Shown here one piece after another: positions 43,691 to 52,328 of a stretch of DNA of 64,000 nucleotides. The stretch lies in assembly GCF_051628905.1 (NCBI RefSeq), contig NZ_CP157575.1, positions 3,348,001-3,412,000 of the forward strand. The letters run 5' to 3'. The DNA is from Asaia sp037151935 (GTDB lineage: Bacteria; Pseudomonadota; Alphaproteobacteria; Acetobacterales; Acetobacteraceae). Position numbers and translations under genes: made by a program. The notes under the pieces are model-generated. The model searched no databases, was not told where the DNA came from, and worked only from the letters and a program-made list of their open reading frames with translations. How positions within the stretch are numbered: the stretch's first letter is position 1; each line of letters opens with the position of its first letter.

Positions 43691-45144
43691 GCAGCTATCA
43701 TATCGAAGGCGCGACAGGCGTCTGGGAAATCGTTGTCGGACTTGAGGTCCACGCCCAGGTTATCAGCCATGCTAAGCTGTTTTCAGGTGCCTCTGCCGAA
43801 TATGGCGGCGAGCCCAATACGCATGTGAGCCTGATCGATGCGGGATTCCCGGGCATGTTGCCGGTGATCAACGCCGAGTGCGTGGCGCAGGCCGTGCGTA
43901 CGGGTCTCGGCCTGAACGCCCAGATCCATCTGATGAGCCGCTTCGACCGCAAGAACTACTTCTATGCCGATCTGCCGCAGGGCTATCAGATCAGCCAGTT
44001 CGCGCATCCAATCGTGGGTGAGGGGCAGGTCGAGATCGAACTCGCCGATGGTTCGGTGCGCCATATCGGCGTGACCCGTCTGCATCTTGAACAGGATGCC
44101 GGCAAATCGATGCATGATCAGGACCCGACGCGCTCGTTCATTGACCTCAACCGTGCTGGTGTGGCGCTGATGGAAATCGTCAGTGAGCCCGATATCCGCT
44201 CGCCTGAAGAGGCTGGGGCCTATCTGCGCAAGCTGCGTCAGATATTGCGTTATCTCGGTACGTGTGACGGGAACATGGAAGAAGGCTCGATGCGCGCAGA
44301 CGTTAACGTCTCGGTGCGCAAGGCTGGCGAAGAGTACCGCACACGCTGCGAGATCAAGAACGTCAATTCGATCCGCTATGTCATGCAGTCGATCGAGGTC
44401 GAAGCACAGCGTCAAGTCGAGATCTGGGAGGCAGGCGGCACGGTCGATCAGGAAACACGTCTGTTCGATCATGTTCGCAGCGAGACGCGCTCCCTCCGTT
44501 CCAAGGAAGATGCGCATGATTACCGCTACTTCCCTGACCCGGATCTTCTGCCGCTTCTCATCGAGCGCGACTGGGTTGAAGGCCTGCGAGCCGCCTTGCC
44601 GGAACTGCCGGAGGCAAAGCGCGAGCGTCTGGAAAAGACGTACGGTATTTCACGCTATGAGTCGGGCGTTCTGACGGTCGAGCAGGGTATCGCCGATTTC
44701 TTCGAGACGGTAGCCAAGGGAAGTGACGCGCGTCTGGCCGTCACCTGGATGCTGGGCGATTTCTTTGCTGCGCTGAACCGCACGGGCGCCACGATCGAAA
44801 CGAGCCCGGTCAAGGCTGAGGGGCTCATGGAGCTGCTGGCACTGATCACGGACTCGACGATCAACGGCAAGATCGCCAAGGAAGTGCTCGAAGACATGTT
44901 TGAGACGGGCGATTCGGCCTCCGTCATTGTCGAGCGTAAGGGGCTGCGTCAGGTTACCGATACCGGCGCTATCGAAGCTGAGATCCGTGGCATCCTTCAG
45001 GCCCATGCTGACAAGCTGGCCGAATATAAGAGCGGTAAGGACAAGCTCTTCGGGTTCTTCGTTGGCCAGACCATGAAAGCCATGAAGGGTAAGGCCAATC
45101 CGGCTATGGTGAACGAATTGCTGCAAAAGCTTCTGGCAGAATAA
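43687..45144 (+). CDS. gatB: Glu/Asp-tRNA amidotransferase subunit B
   Basis: The kinase/tRNA-binding subunit that phosphorylates the misacylated amino acid and receives ammonia from GatA. 485 residues with WEIVVGLEVHAQV at the start, YFYADLPQGYQISQF, HLEQDAGKSMHD, DFNRAG-like IDLNRAGVALMEIVSEPD, and the C-terminal YqeY-like tail. Normal length. Overlap with gatA is ATGA. The transcript probably ends at the hairpin at 45157-45188, before tRNA-Ser. Presence of GatCAB implies no separate GlnRS, AsnRS, or both. Confidence 0.97.
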   Translation: MSSYHIEGATGVWEIVVGLEVHAQVISHAKLFSGASAEYGGEPNTHVSLIDAGFPGMLPVINAECVAQAVRTGLGLNAQIHLMSRFDRKNYFYADLPQGYQISQFAHPIVGEGQVEIELADGSVRHIGVTRLHLEQDAGKSMHDQDPTRSFIDLNRAGVALMEIVSEPDIRSPEEAGAYLRKLRQILRYLGTCDGNMEEGSMRADVNVSVRKAGEEYRTRCEIKNVNSIRYVMQSIEVEAQRQVEIWEAGGTVDQETRLFDHVRSETRSLRSKEDAHDYRYFPDPDLLPLLIERDWVEGLRAALPELPEAKRERLEKTYGISRYESGVLTVEQGIADFFETVAKGSDARLAVTWMLGDFFAALNRTGATIETSPVKAEGLMELLALITDSTINGKIAKEVLEDMFETGDSASVIVERKGLRQVTDTGAIEAEIRGILQAHADKLAEYKSGKDKLFGFFVGQTMKAMKGKANPAMVNELLQKLLAE

Positions 45145-45156
45145 AAAATCTGCAAA

Positions 45157-45188
45157 AGGGGGGTTTGACGCAAGCCGCAAATCCCCCT
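45157..45188 (+). terminator. Hairpin at the end of gatCAB
   Basis: AGGGGGGTTTG pairs with CAAATCCCCCT (11 pairs including one G-U) around a 10-base loop, 13 bases after gatB. The T tract is missing, but position and strength suggest a transcription end. Confidence 0.6.
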
Positions 45189-45233
45189 AGAAGCAGTTCT
45201 GCAAACGCCGTGAAAACTGCGTCCCTCAAGGCG

Positions 45234-45325
45234 GAGGGGTGGCCGAGAGGCTGAAGGCGGCGGTTTGCTAAACCGTTGTACGATGTCAAGTCGTACCGTG
45301 GGTTCGAATCCCATCCCCTCCGCCA
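45234..45325 (+). tRNA. tRNA-Ser (anticodon GCT)
   Basis: 92 bases with encoded CCA, class II with a long variable arm (TTGTACGATGTCAAGTCGTACC, in part). The acceptor GGAGGGG pairs with CCCCTCC; the anticodon stem GCGGT/ACCGT region encloses TTGCTAA, giving GCT; T loop GTTCGAATC. TTTTTT follows the CCA closely. It borders the accessory island. Confidence 0.95.
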
Positions 45326-45415
45326 TTTTTTCATATTATATCAGTGATTTTTTCGAACCAATGCGCGAGCTATGCTCTGGCTGGTTATTGTCCGTGTGTG
45401 TAATCGGCAATATTG

Positions 45416-45460
45416 AGTCCCCATCTTACTAGAATGGCGTCAAGCACGTTGCTGGGGACT
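45416..45460. repeat. 8-base inverted repeat in the leader of the glycan genes
   Basis: AGTCCCCA (45416-45423) and TGGGGACT (45453-45460) are perfectly inverted with 29 bases between. The 251-base gap from tRNA-Ser to the next gene is AT-rich and otherwise featureless; it presumably holds the promoter of the two glycosyltransferase genes. The repeat could be an operator or an RNA stem. Confidence 0.4.
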
Positions 45461-45576
45461 ATTGTGAGTAAGAAACAACCTGAAATAATTGCTTTGCATT
45501 ATCGAGAGATGTAGAGTTTAAACTTGAGTTTTCGTAACGTGCCGCGTTGCAGAGTGAGGTCTCGAGAATTTTCATC

Positions 45577-48180
45577 ATGGATATAGAGAAAAAAACCGAG
45601 CAAAATATCTATAACGAAGAGTATTACAGGTCTCACTGTGGTCCGATACCATACAAGCGGGATAGTTATTGGATAAATTGTTTTGGTAATATTGCAGATA
45701 ATATAGTTAGAGCTTTCGCCCCCCGTAAGGCATTTGACGCTGGGTGTGCGATTGGTCTCCTCGTAGAGTGCTTATGGGATCGAGGCGTAGAGACACATGG
45801 GCGTGATGTATCTAGCTATGCTCTTGAGCAGGCCCGCCCGGATATCCGTCCGTATCTCGAAGAAGGTTCGATAGCCGAGCCCATCAATGAGAAATTCGAT
45901 TTCATAAGTTGCATCGAGGTTTTTGAGCATTTAGAGGATGCAACGGCTAGGAAAGCTATTGCGCAGATTGCGGCTTCTACTTCGCGCGTTTTGTTTTCAT
46001 CGACTCCAGTCGATTTTGACGAGCCGACGCATGTAAATGTGCGACCGTCGCTTTATTGGTTGGAATTGTGGGCGGACGCGGGGTTTGCGCCAAATATTAC
46101 CCATGACGCGGGCTATCTTGCGCCCCATGCGTATGTCCTCGAGCGATCGGAGGAGGGAAGAAGCTATCGCGATCTCGTTTCTTTCGCGGATAGAATTCGT
46201 CATCGGTTAGCGCTGGCGTCGCTAGGGACACAGTGCGTAGAACTGAGGGAAGAGCTTTCTCGGACTCGCGCGGCCTGCGAGACGCAAAACGCTGTACTGA
46301 AGTCGCAAAGTGACGAAATGGCGCTTGAGCGAAAAGTTCTTCAAAAAGAGACGCTCGACATGCGTCATAAAATAAAAATAATAAATCGCGAAAAAGAGAA
46401 ACTACTTTACGACCTAAATAAGTTTCGTGGTGATTATCATCACCAGGAAACAAAGATGTCAGAACTTCGGGAAAATCTCGAACGCTCTAATAGAGAGCGC
46501 GATCTACATCAGGCGCATCACGCAGCAGTAGTGAATTCTACGGTCTGGAAAGCGACGTCGAAGGTTCTTGCGTTCCCGCCTCTCGCTGCGCCCAGAAGTA
46601 GGCGCCTTATGAGGAGAGGTGCTCGTTTCGTGCGGAGTTTGAGAGCGTTGCAGTTGCGTGGAGGCCCTAAGGGTTTTCGTGAGCGCTTAAGGCTTCTCTC
46701 ATCGAGTGCGTTTTTCGATTCTAAATGGTATCTAGGTCGCTATCCCGATGTGGCTATGAGCGGTCTCGACCCAGCGATCCACTATGCTCGCTTTGGTTAT
46801 CTTGAAAACAGAACACCGCATCCCGAATTTGACGTCGAGCGATATCGCTTCATTCACCCCGCAGCGGATGGAACGCCCGGAGAGATCTTTTTCGAGGCAC
46901 TGCGTAACGACACTGTGAAAGACGGGATTCCGCCTCGTAGTGGAACTGAACTTTCTGCTTCCCGTAGGCTATTCCTTGCCCCCAGTAATCCAGCGCTGAA
47001 TCAGGTTTTGGAAACCGCTCATGACATCGTTGAGCGACGTTTTCCGGATCTGACGCCGCTCGCAGTCTATGCGTCGCCGGGAGTTAAGCGCCGGATTACC
47101 GTTGTCACGGATAGTATCGGGCGCGAAAGTCTATATGGGGGAGTGGGAACTGCGCTGCTGTTTTCGGCGCTAGCGGCAAACCGTTTAGGCGCTGATCTTC
47201 GCATAGTGACGCGCTCTCAAGAATCGAGCGCCGATCCTCTTACCGCCTTGTTCGCAGGTAGTGGCGTATCATGGGAAGGAAATGTGGAGATACTCTATTC
47301 TCCCAAGGGCTTCGAAGTAGAGGGACATAATGTCCCAGTATCTGAACATGATCTTTTCGTGACGACATCTTGGTGGACGACGCGATCGACGCTACAGGCG
47401 GTAGGAGCCCGTAAGGTGATTCAGTTCATCCAAGAAGATGAGCGGATGTTTTACCCGATGGGAGACGAATTTTTACGTTGTAGCGAAGTGTTCTCCACGA
47501 ACGGCACTCTTAAGATAGTTAATTCCAACATCCTTCTCGATCACTTCAGAAGGAGCGGGGTACTGGAAGATGCTATCGCTTTCGAGCCGTCTTTCCCGTC
47601 TGAGTTATATTACTGCGATGTTGAGAAAGAAACTGCGGCAAAGCAGAAAAAGAAGTTCTTTTTTTATGCTCGACCGCATAATTACAGAAATTTGTACTAT
47701 AGAGGGTTGGAGGTAATATGTGCATGTATAGAAAGGGGAATACTCAATCCTGACGAATGGGATTTTTATTTTGCCGGTCATGGTACGGGAGCGATCTCTC
47801 TGCCTAGAAATACTCAGTCGATCACGCCGGGCGTTATGACATGGCCAGAGTACGCGGGATTTATAAGAGAGATGGATCTGGGGCTATCGCTTATGTATAC
47901 GCCTCATCCTAGTTATCCTCCTCTAGATCTTGCTGCAAGCGGATGTGTTGTTGTAACTAACAAATGTGGCATCAAGACAAATCTAGATAAATATTCCGAA
48001 AATATTATTTGCGCAGATCCAGATCTGGAGTCTCTTGTATCCGCCACGCGAGAGGCTTTGGCGCTTTCCGCTGATATTGATGAAAAGCAGCGACGTTATG
48101 CTCGAAACGGTCTGGCCCGTAACTGGACGGAATCTATGGCACCAGCGCTTGATCGTCTTGAAAGCTGGGTGAGAGTCTAA
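45577..48180 (+). CDS. Fusion: SAM methyltransferase, coiled coil, glycosyltransferase
   Basis: 867 residues. Residues 1-220: class I methyltransferase with FDAGCAIGLLVECL (about 53-66) and FISCIEVFEHLEDA (about 109-122). Residues about 221-312: long charged coiled coil. Residues about 378-420: FFDSKWYLGRYPDVAMSGLDP and HYARFGYLENRTPHPEFD (both known from glycan-biosynthesis proteins). Residues about 450-867: glycosyltransferase resembling WsaF-type rhamnosyltransferases (DLFVTTSWWTTRSTL, IQFIQEDERMFYPMGDEF, PPLDLAASGCVVVTNKCG). The inferred role is transfer and methylation of sugars on a surface glycan. The ATG at 45577 is preferred to a TTG at 45547. Codon use (many ATA, AGA, TTA) is unlike its neighbours, a sign of transfer. 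Confidence 0.78.
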   Translation: MDIEKKTEQNIYNEEYYRSHCGPIPYKRDSYWINCFGNIADNIVRAFAPRKAFDAGCAIGLLVECLWDRGVETHGRDVSSYALEQARPDIRPYLEEGSIAEPINEKFDFISCIEVFEHLEDATARKAIAQIAASTSRVLFSSTPVDFDEPTHVNVRPSLYWLELWADAGFAPNITHDAGYLAPHAYVLERSEEGRSYRDLVSFADRIRHRLALASLGTQCVELREELSRTRAACETQNAVLKSQSDEMALERKVLQKETLDMRHKIKIINREKEKLLYDLNKFRGDYHHQETKMSELRENLERSNRERDLHQAHHAAVVNSTVWKATSKVLAFPPLAAPRSRRLMRRGARFVRSLRALQLRGGPKGFRERLRLLSSSAFFDSKWYLGRYPDVAMSGLDPAIHYARFGYLENRTPHPEFDVERYRFIHPAADGTPGEIFFEALRNDTVKDGIPPRSGTELSASRRLFLAPSNPALNQVLETAHDIVERRFPDLTPLAVYASPGVKRRITVVTDSIGRESLYGGVGTALLFSALAANRLGADLRIVTRSQESSADPLTALFAGSGVSWEGNVEILYSPKGFEVEGHNVPVSEHDLFVTTSWWTTRSTLQAVGARKVIQFIQEDERMFYPMGDEFLRCSEVFSTNGTLKIVNSNILLDHFRRSGVLEDAIAFEPSFPSELYYCDVEKETAAKQKKKFFFYARPHNYRNLYYRGLEVICACIERGILNPDEWDFYFAGHGTGAISLPRNTQSITPGVMTWPEYAGFIREMDLGLSLMYTPHPSYPPLDLAASGCVVVTNKCGIKTNLDKYSENIICADPDLESLVSATREALALSADIDEKQRRYARNGLARNWTESMAPALDRLESWVRV

Positions 48181-48183
48181 AAT

Positions 48184-49356
48184 ATGTATACATCAAGTAT
48201 AGTTCCATATACATATTCAAACCCTTGGGATGTATCATTTGAGCAGAGATTCGATCTGCTTACGCGAGGAAAATATCGTGTCGCATATTACTATGCGACA
48301 CCCGACACAAGCACGTTCCGATATCGCGCTTTTAATGTTTCTCAAGCACTAGCTCTCGGCCCTGAGGAAAGTACCGTCTCAGCGTCTTGGTTTGTCGCGG
48401 ATGATTTTGCCAGAATGGGGCGTGTTCTTGATTCGTGCGATGCTTTAGTTCTGTGTCGTAACTCCCTTTACAATGGTAAAGTGGCACGGTTAGCCGCACG
48501 GGCCCGAACGCTTGGAAGGCGTATTTATTTCGACGTTGATGATCTCGTATTTGATCCGTCCTATACTCACTTGTTAATGGATACTTTAAACGTCGATCTC
48601 AACAATGACGGAGTATGGGATTACTGGCATGCCTACATAGGTCGTGCTGGCGCTACTTTCGAATTGGCGGATGCAGCTATAGTGACAAACGACTTCTTGG
48701 CTGAGCGGGCGCAGAAATGGTCGGGAAAAGAGGCGAAGATATTACCTAATTTCTATAATAAAGAGCAGGGTGATATCTCAGAAGAAATATGGGTGTGTAA
48801 AGAGAGAGATTCGTGGTCGAGAGATGAATATATTCATCTTGCCTATTTCAGTGGATCACCCTCTCATGACCGTGACTTTAGTCTTATTGCTGATCCTATC
48901 GCAAAAATCATGGACTACGATAGCCGGGTAAGGCTTATCATCGTTGGCTTTCTGAATAACTCGACGCCTCTGAGTAGGCATTCAGATCGTGTTACTATTC
49001 TTTCTTTAAAAGATTTTATAAATCTTCAACGAGAAATAGGGGCAGTTGAAATCAATCTTGTGCCGCTGCAGGACAACCCCTTTACGAATTGCAAATCAGA
49101 GTTGAAATATTTCGAAGCGGCAATTGTCGGTGCCGTTACCGTTGCGTCGCCCACGCATGCCTATCGCCATGCTATCAAACAGGGCGAAAATGGTTTTCTA
49201 TCAGCAGCGCATAAATGGAAGGAAACTCTTGAGCATGTGATCTCACTCTTTGATAGTGGATCGCAGCGGGAGCTTCTTTGCCGAAGCCGCCAACATGCCA
49301 TGGCGCAATATGACTGGCGTAATCAGAAAGAAAAAATCGAATCGGTTTTCCTTTAG
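48184..49356 (+). CDS. Glycosyltransferase, GT4-like
   Basis: 390 residues, 3 bases after the fusion gene, so the pair is one operon. Motifs include RVAYYYATPDTSTFRYRAF, IYFDVDDLVFDP, AKILPNFYNKEQ, HLAYFSGSPSHDRDF (given singly) and a C-terminal ELKYFEAAIVGAVTVASPT with the acidic donor-site residue of GT-B enzymes. The second half resembles GT4 transferases that act in capsule, O-antigen or exopolysaccharide synthesis; the sugar is unknown. AT-rich codons are shared with the partner gene. No export or polymerisation gene is in the window, so this is only a fragment of a glycan locus. Confidence 0.78.
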   Translation: MYTSSIVPYTYSNPWDVSFEQRFDLLTRGKYRVAYYYATPDTSTFRYRAFNVSQALALGPEESTVSASWFVADDFARMGRVLDSCDALVLCRNSLYNGKVARLAARARTLGRRIYFDVDDLVFDPSYTHLLMDTLNVDLNNDGVWDYWHAYIGRAGATFELADAAIVTNDFLAERAQKWSGKEAKILPNFYNKEQGDISEEIWVCKERDSWSRDEYIHLAYFSGSPSHDRDFSLIADPIAKIMDYDSRVRLIIVGFLNNSTPLSRHSDRVTILSLKDFINLQREIGAVEINLVPLQDNPFTNCKSELKYFEAAIVGAVTVASPTHAYRHAIKQGENGFLSAAHKWKETLEHVISLFDSGSQRELLCRSRQHAMAQYDWRNQKEKIESVFL

Positions 49357-49648
49357 TCTCATCGGTAATTCGCTTGGCCTTTTTCTTTCTTTCTTCTCTT
49401 TCTGATGTTGAGTGATGTTTAGCGTATACTGAGCATCAGAATGGCTGCCAGCTATATTTCTGTAATTCTTTGACGTGCGAACCTCTTCCACGCAGTAACA
49501 GGCTCTCGATATAGAGGACAGGAGTCTGCAAGTTATCGCTCCGACGACCGGTCACGTAACTGGTATCAACTGTTCTGTGCAAACATGTCTGGGGTTTAGC
49601 TACTTGAGCGGTTTGGCGCTTGTGGCGCCGATATCACGGCTTCGGCTA

Positions 49649-50456
49649 TGCCCTATTAGGTCTTGATGTGATCTGCGGCGGCTGCGATGCAGATCTCTGA
49701 GGAGACGGAGATGGCGGTTTTCTCGTATCGGAGGGCAATGGCTCTCCACCCTCTGACCGAGCCCAAAGTTTTTCCACCAGGTGACGATTTCGATAGGCTC
49801 ATTTGGGGCACTAAAGGGACGGCTCATTTCGTTCGGTCGGAATGACCGGCCGCGAGCCTCTGCCCCACAAATCTTCACGAACCCGGTTTGAGGCATATCC
49901 CCGGTCGCAGACGACATTGCGGGGCGCAGCCGGCAATGCGCTCAGGAGAGCTATGGCAGCCGACAGTTCGTGCGGCCTGCCCCAGGGTCAAGGTAGATTA
50001 AAGCGCTTTTCGCGCCCCTCGGCCGCCACGCAGACCTTGCTGCCAAAGTCTCTGGTTTTCTCGGGATTCCCCTTTTTGAAGGCCTCTGCCGCCTGGTAGT
50101 GCGCCCTGATGTTGTGTCGTCGAGAAAGACCATGCTCGAGGCTGGATCCCGGTCTATCGCTTGCTCGAATAGTGCATCCCACACACCAAGCCTCGCCCAG
50201 CGAATGAAAAGTTGAGCAGCGGTTCACCAGAGGCCGAACTCCGAAGGAAGAGAGCAACATTTTGCGCCATTCTGGTGACGTTAGAAGATCGCCGATACCG
50301 TCAGGCGTAGGGTGCATGCCGGTGTTTTGCCTTTGGGTCGCACCACCTCGATCAAAGGCTTCCGAACCCGCCACGTATTATCAGAAATCACAGACTACAT
50401 CAGCCTCATCATCAAGAGCTTTGCGGACCTACTGCATCTTCAAGACCTAACAGGCC
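49649..50456 (-). mobile_element. Decayed IS5-family insertion element
   Basis: Read on the minus strand, scattered frames give an IS5-type transposase: FIRWARLGVWDALFEQAIDRD and MVFLDDTT (ORF from 50184), FGSKVCVAAEGREKR, LPAAPRNVVCDRGYASNR, GWRAIALRYEKTAIS and AAAADHIKT with a stop. They fall in several reading frames with gaps, so the gene is dead. Terminal inverted repeats are visible: CCCTATTAGGTCTTGATG at the left and, inverted, CATCTTCAAGACCTAACAGG at the right, giving about 810 bases, normal for this family. No target duplication could be read. Confidence 0.72.
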
Positions 50457-50817
50457 CTAGCCGGATGGCCACTCATCATACGGATAAAATTCCTGTTTGC
50501 ACCTTAGCGTTTAGGGCAATTTCAGGGGGTCTTTTACGGACCAGTTCTCTGCGTGGCCGTTGGACCGCATGTAACATGGGAGGCGGGTTTTCGCAGGGTC
50601 TCCGTTTCGAGCAGCACTATAGGAACTCACGGTCGGCCTGACGTGTACAATTACGTCCGTCAAGCGGAATACTTTTACGCCTCGAACAAGGTTACATTTT
50701 CGACATTTTAAGAGTGATATGATATCATAAGTTCATGATTTCGTTAGCGTCTGCGAAAGTAGGGCTCATACCCTGCAATGAAAACCGAGCCCTCAAAACG
50801 AAGAGGAAGCTTGCTCG
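50457..50817. promoter_or_regulatory. Noncoding gap before the ProP-like gene, with a palindrome
   Basis: 361 bases from the IS end to the transporter start. No gene is seen; a frame on the plus strand (50312-50641) runs out of the IS and has no homology that I know. TATGATATCATA (50718-50729) is a perfect 12-base palindrome about 90 bases before the start codon and may be a repressor site. The transporter has AGAGGAAG nine bases before its ATG. Confidence 0.45.
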
Positions 50818-52272
50818 ATGAAAAAAAGCTCTTTTTCTCACCCTCATCTCGGATGGTTCAAACATCGACGTCAGCTCGATCGTCGTGATATCACTGTCGT
50901 CGATTCTGATATGCTAAAACGTGCTGTCGGTGCTGCAGCACTCGGCAACGCCATGGAGTGGTTCGATTTCGGCGTTTATGGCTACATCGCCGTAACGCTG
51001 GGAAAGGTCTTTTTTCCTACTACCGATGCGTCGACCAGTCTGATCGCGACCTTGGCCACATTTGCGATCGCATTTCTCATACGACCCATCGGTGGGGCAT
51101 TCTTCGGCCCTCTGGGCGACAGGTATGGTCGACAGAGAGTTCTCGCCGCCACCATGATCGCCATGGCGCTCGGAACCTTTGCGATCGGTCTTATCCCGTC
51201 CTACGCCTCCATCGGTATATGGGCGCCGATAGCGCTACTCACTGCGCGCCTCGTCCAAGGGTTCTCGACTGGTGGCGAGTATGGAGGCGCCGCGACGTTC
51301 ATCGCCGAGTATTCAACAGATCGCCGCAGAGGCCTGATGGGAAGCTGGCTGGAGTTTGGCACTCTTGCAGGATATGTCGCCGGCGCAGGTCTCGTGACCT
51401 TGTTGCAAGTAGGTTTAGGCGAGCAGACGATGCTAGCTTGGGGCTGGCGCGTTCCGTTCCTTCTCGCCGCGCCTTTAGGGCTTCTGGGGTTATATGCCCG
51501 TACGAGACTGGAAGAGACACCGTCTTTCAAAGCCTATGCCCTTGAAGCTGAAAAGCGGGAACATGCACGCCCAGGCTGGCGCTATCTCTTCACCGCGCAC
51601 TGGCGACAACTGGCCAAATGCGTTGGGCTCGTGCTGGTCTTCAACGTAACCGACTACATGCTGCTCGCTTACATCCCGAGCTACATGACTGTTTCTCTGG
51701 GCTACGCGGAGAGCAAGGGGCTGATCCTCGTCATTGTTGTGATGATCCTGATGATGCCGCTCAACATTGCTGGTGGTTTTCTTAGCGATCGTATCGGACG
51801 CCGCCCGATGATATTGGGAGCGTCAGCCGCACTGCTCCTTCTTTCCATCCCGTGCTTTCATTTGATTCAGAGCCATTCTGACAGTCTTATCTTTATGGGG
51901 CTAATGCTGCTCGGCATTGCGTTGGCGGGGTTTACAAGCTCCATGCCATCTACACTGCCAGCATTATTTTACACCCCTATTCGCTACACGGCTCTTTCGG
52001 TAGCGTTCAACCTGTCTGTTTCTCTGTTCGGCGGGACGACACCCCTCCTTATGGCTTGGCTGGTCAAGAAGACAACATATCTGGACACGCCTGCCTGGTA
52101 CCTGATGGGGGCAGCATTCGTCGGCATCGTCACTATGCTTACTGTTCGCGAAACGGCTGGAATGCCTTTGCGAGGATCACCGCCAGCCGTAGGCAGTGCC
52201 GAAGAAGCAAAAGACTTACTGCAAAGCGGGGCGGCTATAACGGTCGACCCTGTTCCTCCCGCAGCTACTTGA
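50818..52272 (+). CDS. MFS transporter, ProP-like metabolite:H+ symporter
   Basis: 484 residues with about 12 membrane helices, of the MHS family (ProP, KgtP and relatives) that takes up osmolytes or organic acids with protons. Motifs: ALGNAMEWFDFGVYGYIA near 45, FFGPLGDRYGRQRVLAATM, RLVQGFSTGGEYGGAATFIAEY and DRIGRRPMILG. The N-terminus before the first helix is hydrophilic (about 35 residues), and an internal ATG (MLKRAVGAAALGN, about residue 32) is an alternative start. The substrate is not readable; proline, glycine betaine or a dicarboxylate are the main options. Confidence 0.9.
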   Translation: MKKSSFSHPHLGWFKHRRQLDRRDITVVDSDMLKRAVGAAALGNAMEWFDFGVYGYIAVTLGKVFFPTTDASTSLIATLATFAIAFLIRPIGGAFFGPLGDRYGRQRVLAATMIAMALGTFAIGLIPSYASIGIWAPIALLTARLVQGFSTGGEYGGAATFIAEYSTDRRRGLMGSWLEFGTLAGYVAGAGLVTLLQVGLGEQTMLAWGWRVPFLLAAPLGLLGLYARTRLEETPSFKAYALEAEKREHARPGWRYLFTAHWRQLAKCVGLVLVFNVTDYMLLAYIPSYMTVSLGYAESKGLILVIVVMILMMPLNIAGGFLSDRIGRRPMILGASAALLLLSIPCFHLIQSHSDSLIFMGLMLLGIALAGFTSSMPSTLPALFYTPIRYTALSVAFNLSVSLFGGTTPLLMAWLVKKTTYLDTPAWYLMGAAFVGIVTMLTVRETAGMPLRGSPPAVGSAEEAKDLLQSGAAITVDPVPPAAT

Positions 52273-52328
52273 TATCGACATCACGATCCCGACAGCACAC
52301 CAACCGTCAAAAAGGAACATATTGTCAG

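Noticed and set aside
45104..45334. Minus-strand frame over tRNA-Ser
   Set aside because: Part of it is the reverse of the tRNA; such frames are a common false call.
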